From NCBI GenBank assembly GCA_030848545.1, contig JAVDCA010000001.1, positions 450,902-514,901 on the forward strand: a stretch of 64,000 bases of DNA, given 5' to 3'. The position numbers and the translations under genes are program-made. The notes under the pieces were generated by a model. The model searched no databases. It was given only the letters and a program-made list of their open reading frames with translations, and was not told where the DNA came from. This document shows positions 40,629 through 49,124 of this stretch, piece by piece. Origin of the DNA: Astrobacterium formosum (GTDB lineage Bacteria > Pseudomonadota > Alphaproteobacteria > Rhizobiales > Xanthobacteraceae). Within the stretch, counting starts at the first letter, position 1; every line of letters begins with the position of its first letter.

Positions 40629-42233
40629 TCACTGCTCCTGTTCCAGGCGGGAACGACCCCTCAGCGCGGTGATCGTGCTTTGGGCGATCATGCGCATGAG
40701 GCTGATTTCGGCGACATCCCGTCCGTCGACGAGCGCCTTGGCGATGATCGCGAGTTCGCGCCAGCACAATGGTGCGGTGGCCGGCGCCTCGCGCATCCAC
40801 AGAGCCGTGCGCACGAACAGGTCGGCCCAATATCGCCGGCGTCGGCTGATGACGGTCTGGAGAAGGTATTCGGCGAGCTTGGCGCGGCCGCGACCGCGCG
40901 GTCTCGCTGCCACCATTCGGGTGACGTCCTCGCCGTCTTCGAACCACGATTGCGTGATGTCGAGGCCGGCCAGCGCGTCGCTGTCCGCGAGGACCGCCGC
41001 CACCGCGGCAGGCTTGAGTTGCGCCGCCGGAATCGCGGCCAGGAGCGATCTCAACGCCTCCTCGTCATCCACGCGCGCCGGCTGCCAATCGGCGCCGCCG
41101 ATGACCTCTGCGACCTGAAGCAATCCGAACGGCGGCACTTCTCCCTCGTCGAGCCCGAGCGCCATCGCGTGCGAGACGGTCCGATCGAGATAGGCGCGGG
41201 AAACGACGAGCATGGGAGCATCGGCGCCGGCCTCGGCGAGGGATGTCGCGATCCGGCGTGAAGACTCCGGCTCGCCGCTCCAGGCGTCCGCGACGCCGGC
41301 CTTGGTCAGAATGGACGACATGCGTTTCTTGCGCCCGGCGGGCGAAATCAGCAGGAAACCTTGGGCTGCGGAACCGTCGATCGCCGAGGCGATGATGTTT
41401 TCGACGCCGGCCTCATCCCAGGGTGCGCATGCGATCCCGGCCTTCCGCGCCTTGCGAACGATGGCGTCGACCGCCTCGCGCTCGCCCGGCGGCCGCCAGT
41501 TGCGCATCGCGATCAGCCGCCGCATGTCCGTGGGCGTTAGTGCGCCGGCTGCGTTGGCGAGCGCGGCCGCGGCGGCCCGGCGGACCTGCGGGCCGGGATC
41601 GAGCAGGAACAGGACGGTCGCCGCCAACCCTTCCGGCCCGCCGGACGGCAGGCCGGCGATCAGCGAGGCGCGCGCCTCCTCCGGCAGGGTATGCCCGAAC
41701 TCGCTCAGCGCGCCGGTCACCAGAAACGGATCGCCGCCGCAGGTTTCGAAGATTTCACGAAAGATGAGGCCGACATCGGTGGGCAGCGCCTCATCGTCCG
41801 AGTCGGGCATCTGTCCCATGACGGCTTGCGACAATTCCGGGATGACAGCAATGCCCGCCTGGTGCAGCGCACCTCCCACATAGGTGAGCACGTGCGGGTC
41901 GATTTCGTCCATCCGTGCGCGCCGGGCGAGTTCGGCCTGAAACGCGGCGACGAGTTCGGTGGCGTCCGCATAGGCGCGGTCGATGCGGAACCGCAGGCGT
42001 TCGAGGAGGGCCTGCAGGATGAACAAGTATCCGAACCCCAAAGGGGCATCCTGGCCGGCCGGACCAAGGTGGCGTGCCACGCCTTCGAGGGCGGTGTAGA
42101 TTTCGAGCGGGTTTGTTTCCAGATACTCATCCAAGGCGGGCGTGAGCACCGGAGGGCGGCCGGCGCCGATCGCGGCGGCGATCGCTTTGGCATGACGATC
42201 GGTGGGGTTGGAGACGCGAGGTTTTTTGGTCAT
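40629..42233 (-). CDS. Conserved-looking protein of unknown function, 534 residues
   Basis: I do not recognise this protein. It has no signal peptide or membrane helix and is rich in Ala, Arg, Asp and Glu. The first half is helical with HEAT-like pairs (for example GPQVRRAAAAALANAAGALT), the middle has a Lys/Arg-rich loop (ISPAGRKKRMSS) and the end has paired helices with RRRRYWADLF and SLMRMIAQSTITALRGRSR. Codon use is like the neighbours, so it is very likely expressed. It is divergent from the next gene with about 290 bp between likely starts. Confidence 0.7.
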   Translation of the reverse strand: MTKKPRVSNPTDRHAKAIAAAIGAGRPPVLTPALDEYLETNPLEIYTALEGVARHLGPAGQDAPLGFGYLFILQALLERLRFRIDRAYADATELVAAFQAELARRARMDEIDPHVLTYVGGALHQAGIAVIPELSQAVMGQMPDSDDEALPTDVGLIFREIFETCGGDPFLVTGALSEFGHTLPEEARASLIAGLPSGGPEGLAATVLFLLDPGPQVRRAAAAALANAAGALTPTDMRRLIAMRNWRPPGEREAVDAIVRKARKAGIACAPWDEAGVENIIASAIDGSAAQGFLLISPAGRKKRMSSILTKAGVADAWSGEPESSRRIATSLAEAGADAPMLVVSRAYLDRTVSHAMALGLDEGEVPPFGLLQVAEVIGGADWQPARVDDEEALRSLLAAIPAAQLKPAAVAAVLADSDALAGLDITQSWFEDGEDVTRMVAARPRGRGRAKLAEYLLQTVISRRRRYWADLFVRTALWMREAPATAPLCWRELAIIAKALVDGRDVAEISLMRMIAQSTITALRGRSRLEQEQ

Positions 42234-42525
42234 CGGGTGCAGGTACTACGGGAGAAAGGCGGCTCTATCGGGCATGCCGCATCGTGTCGGCCAAAAGTCA
42301 TGATCCAGGACCGTGCCTCGCTTGTCGAGCGGAAGGGCGTCAGGAATTCCCGTCCTTGCAAGACCGTTTGCGCGGTCCGGCTTTCGATCGGGATTGGCCG
42401 ATGCGCTCACCATGAAAGAGGGTGACATCGCGACGGCGAATCGCGACAATTCCGGCGCACCCGAGGGCTGGTTCGCCGACGAATGGTCTCCGCACGGAGC
42501 CGCAACCGGCGCGAGCGGTGACGCC

Positions 42526-43239
42526 ATGCATCCGCACAATCAAAAGAAGCTTGCCGACCGCGTGACCAGGGCCGCCGAGGCGGCGCTCGCGGCGCAGAAA
42601 TTCGTGAGCCCCATCGATGTTCTGCTCGGTATCGGCTGGCTCGATCCCAGTGGGCTCAAGCGCTGGCGGCAGGGAAAAGTCGGCAGCCTGGAAGAGATCG
42701 TGCGGAGCAATCTGCCGCGCATCTCCGAGGCCATGAGGCTGTTGCGGTCATGGGCCGGCGCCAGGGGATTGGTCCCGAGCGAGACTGTCTATGTGGCAAA
42801 AACGCCGTCGCGAAAAACGCTGCGTTTCAGCCGCAGCGGCGACCCGACCATCGAGAGACTGTATCGCACGCACTGGATTTCGGGCGAGCTTTCCGAAAAG
42901 AAGCGGGAGCGCCTTGCCGAAAAGGCGAGCCGTGCGCCCGAACTGGTGGTGATCCAGCCGCAGAAAGACGCGTGGACATGCCAGAAGTGCGGCGGCACCG
43001 GCGATCTTCTCATGATGGAAGACGACGGCCCGACCTGCCTGCGGTGCGCGGGCATCGACGATCTCGAATTCCTGCCGGCCGGAGATGCGTCGGCGACGCG
43101 CCGCGCCAAGGCGAAAAGCACGCGGCACGCTGTGGTGGTGCGCTTCAGCCGAAGCCGGGGCCGTTATGAACGCCAGGGCCTGCTGGTCGAGCCGGAGGCA
43201 CTGGCGGAGGTTCGGTGCGAGGACGAAGCAGAGACGTAG
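42526..43239 (+). CDS. Zinc-ribbon protein related to the N-terminal part of DUF2293 proteins, probably cut short
   Basis: Protein of about 237 residues. It begins MHPHNQKKLADRVTRAAEAA and has VSPIDVLLGIGWLD and TRHAVVVRFSRSRGRYERQG stretches. A four-Cys zinc ribbon is present (CQKCGG, then CLRC, about residues 154-180). As I recall, relatives carry a DUF2293 domain after the RGRYERQG region, which is missing here: the frame stops soon after. A +1 shift near 43205 continues to 43348 (IRTRLRGAFPSDERTD). The start was set at the ATG where family similarity begins; in-frame starts up to 42313 exist. Confidence 0.65.
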   Translation: MHPHNQKKLADRVTRAAEAALAAQKFVSPIDVLLGIGWLDPSGLKRWRQGKVGSLEEIVRSNLPRISEAMRLLRSWAGARGLVPSETVYVAKTPSRKTLRFSRSGDPTIERLYRTHWISGELSEKKRERLAEKASRAPELVVIQPQKDAWTCQKCGGTGDLLMMEDDGPTCLRCAGIDDLEFLPAGDASATRRAKAKSTRHAVVVRFSRSRGRYERQGLLVEPEALAEVRCEDEAET

Positions 43240-43532
43240 TGCAAGTGAAGCGATTAGGACCCGTCTACGGGGCGCTTTCCCGTCTGACGAAAGAACTGAT
43301 GCGCCTGCGATAGCGGCGGCGTGCCAGCGCTTCGATCAGCACTTATGACCGCCGACGCCGCAATTCGAGCCTTGACGGCTCGCCCCCATCGATTAAAGAT
43401 GAACCCGATACCGCTTCATTTGGTATCATAACCCCGGGCAGAGGCCTCCCGTATCAAGCGCAAAACCTGTTCCGACAGCTGGTGCCCCGTCCGCATCCTT
43501 GCTGAGAATGCCACCTGGGATTGTCACCATTC
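43240..43532. other. Gap before the glycosyltransferase genes, with promoter-like and hairpin sequences
   Basis: The first part (to 43348) continues the preceding gene in a shifted frame. A TTGACG (43372) and TTAAAG (43393) with 15-bp spacing could be a promoter. GATACC and GGTATC (43407-43412 and 43422-43427) form an inverted repeat with a 9-nt loop, perhaps an operator. No other gene was seen. Confidence 0.35.
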
Positions 43533-44276
43533 ATGCCAGCGCCGCTCGTGACAGTCGCCGTTCCCTCTCTCAACCACGGGCAATTCCTCAACGATGCGCT
43601 GGTGTCGATCTTCGAGCAGGACCTGCCGGTCGAAGTATTCGTGGCCGACGGCGGATCCACTGACGAAACACGCGACGTGATCGCCCGCTGGGAAACCCGT
43701 CTCGCGGGCTGGCGCAGTCATCCCGACCGCGGCCAGGCCGCGGCAATCAACCAAGCGGTTGCATGCGGTAGCGCGCCTTACATCGCTTGGCTCAATAGCG
43801 ACGACTGGCTCCTTTCTGGCGGCCTCGCTTCGTTGCTCGCCGCGCTAGCTGGCGCTCCGGACGTGCCGGTTGCCTATGGACGCGCCTGGACCCACCACGA
43901 GGACTCCGGTCGGCGCACGCCGGTGTGGGTTGAGCCTTTCGACGTTCGTCGCATGGCGCTTCGCTGCATCGTCTCGCAACCGGCGACGTTGATCCGCCGC
44001 TCCGCCTGGGAGTCGGTCGGCGGGCTCGACGAAAGCCTGCAGCTCGCCCTCGACTACGATCTCTGGTGGCGGCTTTATCGCACCTTCGGACGAATGGAAT
44101 TCGTCGACGCCTTCGTGGCGGTCAACCGCGACCACGATCAGACCAAGACCCGCCGCCAGCGTCGTCGCCACTATCGTGAGGCCATCGGCGTGGTCCGTGC
44201 CCACTACGGCCGCGTGCCGTTCAAATGGTGGCTGGCGCAGCCCTACGCGGTATGGTTTCGCGCACTCGTCCGCTGA
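43533..44276 (+). CDS. Glycosyltransferase family 2
   Basis: GT-A fold transferase of about 247 residues. TVAVPSLNHGQFLNDALVSI opens the nucleotide-sugar fold, DGGSTDETRDVI follows, and the DxD-like site is WLNSDDWLL; a late ED-type region LALDYDLWWRL is the acceptor/base side. The ATG at 43533 is preferred; a TTG four codons earlier is possible. It lies 10 bp before the GT4 gene and is one of four glycosyltransferases here, likely building a surface glycan. Confidence 0.9.
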   Translation: MPAPLVTVAVPSLNHGQFLNDALVSIFEQDLPVEVFVADGGSTDETRDVIARWETRLAGWRSHPDRGQAAAINQAVACGSAPYIAWLNSDDWLLSGGLASLLAALAGAPDVPVAYGRAWTHHEDSGRRTPVWVEPFDVRRMALRCIVSQPATLIRRSAWESVGGLDESLQLALDYDLWWRLYRTFGRMEFVDAFVAVNRDHDQTKTRRQRRRHYREAIGVVRAHYGRVPFKWWLAQPYAVWFRALVR

Positions 44277-44286
44277 TGTGGGCAGC

Positions 44287-45402
44287 ATGCGAATCCTCCA
44301 CTTTTTCAAGACCGCCTTGCCCGATTCTCGGGGCGGCATGGAGCAAGTGATCGACCAGCTCGCGCGCGGCGCCTCCCAGCGCGGCCACGCGGTCGATGTC
44401 CTCGCCCTCGGTGATACTTCGGCACCCGCGCGCGCCGAGCGGGACGGTTACGTTCTTCACCGCGTCCGTCGCGATTTCGAGATCGCCTCCACCGGCTTCT
44501 CGCTCCGGGCGTTCAGGCGCTTTCGCCAACTCGCCAAGTGCGCCGACGTGATCCACTACCATTTCCCCTGGCCGTTCGCCGATGTCGTCCACTTCGTAAC
44601 CCGTGCCGGCAAGCCGACGGTGCTCACTTATCATTCCGATGTCATTCGACAGAAGTGCCTCATGCACTTATACCGGCCGCTCAAGCGGCGGTTTCTCGCT
44701 TCGATGGACGCCATCGTTGCCACCTCGCCCAATTATCTTGCCTCCTCCGACGTGCTGCAACGCTTCGCCGACAAGGTGACGGTGATCCCCATCGGTATCG
44801 ACAGGCAGACCTACGCCACGCCGAGTGCGACCACCCTCGACTTCTGGCGCGCGGAACTGCCGCCGCGTTTTCTCCTCTTCGTCGGCGTGCTGCGCTACTA
44901 CAAGGGTCTGCAGGTCCTCCTCGAAGCTGCAGCGGGCACCGGCATCCCGGTCGTGATCGTCGGCTCGGGCCCGATCGAGAGAGAAATCAAGGCCCAGGCA
45001 GCACGTCTCAACCTCGCCCACGTGCGTTTCCTTGGCTTCCTTTCCGAAGTCGACAAGGCGGCAGTGCTCGAACTCTGCTCTGTTGTGACGTTTCCCTCGC
45101 ATCTTCGCTCGGAGGCATTCGGTATCTCTCTGCTCGAGGGAGCCATGTTCGGCAAGCCGATGATCTCGAGCCAGATCGGCACCGGCACCAGCTTCGTTAA
45201 TATCGACGGCGAAACAGGCATTGTGGTGCCGCCGAGCGATCCCGTAGCATTGCGTGCGGCGATGATCCGGCTGTGGAACGATCCCGAGCAAGCGGCGGCG
45301 ATGGGGCGGCGTGCCGAGGCTCGCTACCGCGCACTGTTCACTCTCGAGCCGATGGTTCAAGCCTACCTCGACCTCTATGCACGCGTTGCCGCCCGTTCAT
45401 GA
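44287..45402 (+). CDS. Glycosyltransferase family 4
   Basis: GT-B fold transferase of 371 residues. The N-terminal Rossmann half begins MRILHFFKTALPDSRGGMEQ; the donor half has FLLFVGVLRYYKGLQVLLEA and the EX7E motif SEAFGISLLEGAMFGKPMI. Likely retaining, adding a sugar to a lipid or glycan on the cytoplasmic side. It converges on the minus-strand GT2 gene with a 6-bp overlap. Confidence 0.92.
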   Translation: MRILHFFKTALPDSRGGMEQVIDQLARGASQRGHAVDVLALGDTSAPARAERDGYVLHRVRRDFEIASTGFSLRAFRRFRQLAKCADVIHYHFPWPFADVVHFVTRAGKPTVLTYHSDVIRQKCLMHLYRPLKRRFLASMDAIVATSPNYLASSDVLQRFADKVTVIPIGIDRQTYATPSATTLDFWRAELPPRFLLFVGVLRYYKGLQVLLEAAAGTGIPVVIVGSGPIEREIKAQAARLNLAHVRFLGFLSEVDKAAVLELCSVVTFPSHLRSEAFGISLLEGAMFGKPMISSQIGTGTSFVNIDGETGIVVPPSDPVALRAAMIRLWNDPEQAAAMGRRAEARYRALFTLEPMVQAYLDLYARVAARS

Positions 45403-46368
45403 GCGAAGACAGCGCGCCGCAACGTGGCGCGTCAGGAACGGCAGCACGGCGCGGCGGATCTCCGCGGGGGTAGGTACATGCCCGTGGATGCGAAGACGAA
45501 TGCGGTCCATCTCTGCAAGTCCAATGTGGCCGATCATCGCCGACGTCTTCTGTTGCGAGTGGACGCGGAACGCTCCGAGCGGACGCGGCAGGTGGGCGAA
45601 GTGCGCCCCGGCGTCGGCAAATCTCAGCAGCAGGTCCCAGTCCATCGCGAAGGCGAAGCTCTCGTCCACCATGCCGCCCACTGCGTCCCAAATCCTCCGC
45701 CGCCAGAACAGCGTCTCCTGCGGCACGTAGTCGACCCAGGTGAGCACCTTCGCGTCGTGGCCGGGTAGGATCCAGCGGCCGATCTCGCGGTCCTCGGTGT
45801 CGATGAGTACACGGTCGCCATAGATCACGTCGACCTCGGGGTGGCGGTTGAAGTGGTCGACCACTGCGTGGATCGCGCCGGGCAGCAGCAGGTCGTCGGA
45901 GTTCACCCACGCCATGATCTCGCCCGAGACACGTCGGAAGCCGAGATTGATCGCCTGCGTCTGGCCGCCATCCGGGGCCGAGGCCCAGGCGAGGCGGTTG
46001 CCGTAGCTCTCCAGCACCGCGATCGTCTCGTCGCGCGAACCGCCGTCCTGCAAGAAGTAATCGAGCGCAGGGTAACCTTGCCCGATGATGCTCTCGATGG
46101 TGCGGCCGATGAATTTGCCCTGGCCAAACGACGGCGTGACGATTGCAACGCGCGGAATCGCCGCGAGTGGCACGGCCGGCGGCGGTGGCAGCGCGAGCGG
46201 GCGCGGCGCATGGTGCTCAAGATAGCCGAGGCGGACCCCGACCGAGAAGGCGGTGAAGGCGGGGAAGGCGGCGCGTTGGCGAATGCGCCCAAGAGCGCGC
46301 GCGACCACGTTGCGCGTGACCGCAAGACCATGACGGGAGAGATTGCGAGCGATCGTGACAGGATGCAT
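45397..46368 (-). CDS. Glycosyltransferase family 2
   Basis: GT-A transferase of 323 residues with an N-terminal extension of about 70 residues before VAIVTPSFGQGKFIGRTIES. DGGSRDETIAVL and the DxD-like WVNSDDLLLPGA are present; FAMDWDLLLRF matches the late acidic motif also seen in the GT2 at 43533, so the two are close relatives. It is last in the minus-strand cassette; its start overlaps the previous GT2 stop (TGATG). Confidence 0.9.
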   Translation of the reverse strand: MHPVTIARNLSRHGLAVTRNVVARALGRIRQRAAFPAFTAFSVGVRLGYLEHHAPRPLALPPPPAVPLAAIPRVAIVTPSFGQGKFIGRTIESIIGQGYPALDYFLQDGGSRDETIAVLESYGNRLAWASAPDGGQTQAINLGFRRVSGEIMAWVNSDDLLLPGAIHAVVDHFNRHPEVDVIYGDRVLIDTEDREIGRWILPGHDAKVLTWVDYVPQETLFWRRRIWDAVGGMVDESFAFAMDWDLLLRFADAGAHFAHLPRPLGAFRVHSQQKTSAMIGHIGLAEMDRIRLRIHGHVPTPAEIRRAVLPFLTRHVAARCLRS

Positions 46369-47048
46369 CAGCCACCGCCCTTGAGCCGCGCGCGCACCAG
46401 CTTGAGGTAGCCCGCACCGAGCATCTCGCGCGCGGTGAGCACGGTGTTGGTGCCGTGCACGCGGCGCAGCGCCACCACATCCTCGACCATCGGTAGCGCG
46501 AGGGCGCGGTCGCGCGCCCGCGCTGCCCAGTCGATGAATTCGCCACTCGGCAGGTCCTCGGCGAAGCCCCCAACGGAGGCAAACGTCTCGCGCGCGATCA
46601 TCAGGGTGCTGGCGTGATATCCGGGCGCAGGCGCAGGGTCGACGTTGAAGCGCGCCCGCATCTCATCCGGCAGCTCGGGGCTGACAAACGTTCGCAGCCA
46701 ACCAAAGGCCCCACACGCGCCGGGTGACGCGGCGACGGCGGCGAACTGGCGTTCGAGCTTGTCGGGCAGCCACAGGTCGTCGGCGTCGAGGAAAGCGATC
46801 CAGCGTCCAGAGGTCGCGGCAACTCCCGTGTTGCGGGCCGCGGCGATGCCGCCGTGGTCGCGCGCCACCAGCCGCACACCCGGAAACCCCCGCACCTGCT
46901 GCGCGGTATCGTCGGTCGAGCCGTCGTCGACGACGACGATTTCGCCGGCCGGCAGGGTCTGGGCGAACACGCTGCCGAGTGCGGCGCCGAGATAGTGCGC
47001 CGCGTTGAACGCGGGGATCACGACACTGACACGGTTTGAAGCCGTCAT
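46368..47048 (-). CDS. Glycosyltransferase family 2, short form
   Basis: GT-A transferase of about 226 residues: SVVIPAFNAAHYLGAALGSV, VVDDGSTDDTAQQV and the DxD-like FLDADDLWLPDKLE. No acceptor-side membrane helix is seen. The start at 47048 overlaps the PqqD-like gene stop (ATGA); an ATG nine codons upstream is less likely. Its place between the PqqD-like gene and the other GT2, with overlaps on both sides, makes it part of the kinase/PqqD cassette. Confidence 0.88.
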   Translation of the reverse strand: MTASNRVSVVIPAFNAAHYLGAALGSVFAQTLPAGEIVVVDDGSTDDTAQQVRGFPGVRLVARDHGGIAAARNTGVAATSGRWIAFLDADDLWLPDKLERQFAAVAASPGACGAFGWLRTFVSPELPDEMRARFNVDPAPAPGYHASTLMIARETFASVGGFAEDLPSGEFIDWAARARDRALALPMVEDVVALRRVHGTNTVLTAREMLGAGYLKLVRARLKGGG

Positions 47049-47449
47049 GGCGTTTCCGGTCCGCGAAACGGCCAACCCTGGGCGATATCTACTTCGTGGA
47101 TCGGATCAAGTTCGATCAACTCCTGGAGGTCGTTATGGCGCGTGAGTGCAGGCGGTGCCAGTGCGGCGTCGAGTGCGGGCAGCGCGACCGTGACCGACCC
47201 GCCGGCGCGCCCCACCAGCAGTCCGGACGCGACTAGATCGTCGCAGAACGCCTCGAACGCGCCCGTATCACATCCCGCCTCGGCGCAGGCGGTGGCCAGC
47301 ACCGCCGGGTCCGCCCCTTCAGCGAGTGCCTGCCAAAGCTGTGCGGCATTGCCCGCGGCGGTGTAGTAAAGGCCGGTGACGGTGTCTATGACGACGGTTT
47401 CCCCTTCGAGCGTTTCGTGAACGACGCGTGGCGCGTTGACCTGATACAT
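47045..47449 (-). CDS. PqqD-like protein (peptide-recognition fold) of the HprK-related cassette
   Basis: Protein of 134 residues. The PqqD winged-helix fold is clear: VVIDTVTGLYYTAAGNAAQL is the recognition strand-turn-helix, followed by a helical pair. In RiPP pathways this fold binds leader peptides. After the fold comes a Val/Ala linker and a distinct tail, NDLQELIELDPIHEVDIAQG then WPF, which I recall in other PqqD-like proteins of similar cassettes. It is 10 bp downstream of the nucleotidyltransferase gene. No precursor peptide gene was found nearby, so its partner is unknown. Confidence 0.8.
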   Translation of the reverse strand: MYQVNAPRVVHETLEGETVVIDTVTGLYYTAAGNAAQLWQALAEGADPAVLATACAEAGCDTGAFEAFCDDLVASGLLVGRAGGSVTVALPALDAALAPPALTRHNDLQELIELDPIHEVDIAQGWPFRGPETP

Positions 47450-47459
47450 GCGCTCCTCC

Positions 47460-49124
47460 TCAGGCGATCACTTCAAGTGCAACGACGGGGAAGCGTTCAC
47501 CCATCGCCGAAAACCAGGTTACGGTTTCCCGCAGCACGTCGAGATGCAGACAGTAACGTCCCGGCGTTGCGGGGGCGTGCACCTTCATTTGGCAGGCGAG
47601 GCGCTGCCCCGGCGCGACGAAAGCCAGCGTACCAGGCCGGGGCTTCATGAAATAGGTGCGCGGCTGGTCCCAGGCGACGAGCGTGTCCGCGTCGTCGTGC
47701 AGGTGGTAGGAAATGCCGTAGAGCGCCGCCGTTTCCTCCGCCACCACCCACGCCTCGTCCGACGCGTTGATCACGTACAGCGCGACCTTGCCGGCCTCGC
47801 CCGCGGGCAGGGTTAAATGCGGCGGCGCGGCGAGATCCACCCGGGCGGCGTAGGCGCCGCTGGTCGCCTCGCGCAAACCGAGGCACCCGCGCGGCAGTGT
47901 GATCTCGCCTTCGCGGCCGAGGTCGGCGAGCGCGGCGGCGAGCGTGGCGGCATCGGCCACCACGAACAACTGCTCGAGCAGAGGTATGTGGCATCGGTGC
48001 ATGTAGATGCCGACGATCTCGCCCGCTTTGTCGCGCATGATACGCAGGTGCTTGGCGACTGCGGGGTCGGCGACGAGATCGGCATAGGCGTCACGCGCGG
48101 GGAACAGGCCGAACCAGCGTGCCTTACGCACCGATCCGAGGCATTCGGCAGCATAGGCCCGCCCCATAGCCGTGAGGGTGTCTGTGCGGGTCTCGGCGAC
48201 GACGGCGCGGAGCCGGTCGAGCGTGAGCACCGGGTCTGTCGCGAGGCAGGCGTGCAAGCATGCCTCCGGAATCAGCCACGGAGCGACCTGCGAGAGCAGC
48301 AGCAGTGCCGAAAAGACCTGCGTGCGAACGCCGTGCCGCCCCGCCTCGGCCCATAGAAGGTTCCAATTGAATCTGGGTGCGTCGGCGATCAGCGCGGCGA
48401 CATCGTAGATCCACACGCAGTGCATCGCGTCTGCCTCACGGATGGCGTTGACCATCGCGATGAGCGCCAGATCCTCGCGCGCCGGCATGCGCAGCGGCTG
48501 GCCCTGCCAATCGATGGTTTCGGCGCGACTCCAGAAACCACCGTCGGCACCTTCGGCTGCCGACTCGGGCAGCGCAAACCAGTGCAGGTCGAAGCCACTG
48601 CTGCGATCGTCAACATAGTCGTGGGAATGGATGTCGCGCAGCTTTTTCGCCGCGCCGTAGCGGTAGCGCCAGCCGTGCGTACGGAGCACCGCGTCCGCCT
48701 CAGCCAAGTCGGCGTGACGTATCAGCACGTCGACGTCCGACATCGGCCGCAGCGCCACGTTCTTGTGGTATCGCAGCCCGAGCGCGAGGCCCTTGATCGC
48801 CAGTGCTTCTACCCCTGCAGCGGCAAAGGCCGCGAGGACGGGCCGTGCCGCCGCAGCGACCAGGCTGGAGCGGAACAGGAAGTAGCGGTATATCCCCTTC
48901 ATCCGGCCGTGGTGGAGCGCAGCGGCTGCATCCGCCCCCCAGCGTGCAAACAGTGCGGGCACGAGGCGGAACGACGCTGGATCAAGGGTGTCGAAATCAG
49001 TCTCGGCGATCCAGCGCGCGAGGGCATCGCGGCCTTCTGCCTTGGACGCGAGCACTGCGCGCAGCAACAACTCCTGTTCGTGCCGGAGCGGCGGCCGGTC
49101 CTCGAAATCTGCAAACAACCGCAT
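47460..49124 (-). CDS. Nucleotidyltransferase family protein with a C-terminal beta-sandwich
   Basis: Protein of 554 residues. The N-terminal 350 match the NTP_transf_5 type: ALAIKGLALGLRYHK followed by LRPMSDVDVLIRHADL, which carries the DxD metal site. About residues 420-550 form a different, beta-rich domain (LYVINASDEAWVV, GISYHLHDDADTLVAWD, GRYCLHLDVL, TWFSAMGERFP) like the sandwich domains found in some surface-glycan enzymes. The nucleotidyl acceptor is unknown. It overlaps the kinase-like gene by one base. Confidence 0.78.
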   Translation of the reverse strand: MRLFADFEDRPPLRHEQELLLRAVLASKAEGRDALARWIAETDFDTLDPASFRLVPALFARWGADAAAALHHGRMKGIYRYFLFRSSLVAAAARPVLAAFAAAGVEALAIKGLALGLRYHKNVALRPMSDVDVLIRHADLAEADAVLRTHGWRYRYGAAKKLRDIHSHDYVDDRSSGFDLHWFALPESAAEGADGGFWSRAETIDWQGQPLRMPAREDLALIAMVNAIREADAMHCVWIYDVAALIADAPRFNWNLLWAEAGRHGVRTQVFSALLLLSQVAPWLIPEACLHACLATDPVLTLDRLRAVVAETRTDTLTAMGRAYAAECLGSVRKARWFGLFPARDAYADLVADPAVAKHLRIMRDKAGEIVGIYMHRCHIPLLEQLFVVADAATLAAALADLGREGEITLPRGCLGLREATSGAYAARVDLAAPPHLTLPAGEAGKVALYVINASDEAWVVAEETAALYGISYHLHDDADTLVAWDQPRTYFMKPRPGTLAFVAPGQRLACQMKVHAPATPGRYCLHLDVLRETVTWFSAMGERFPVVALEVIA

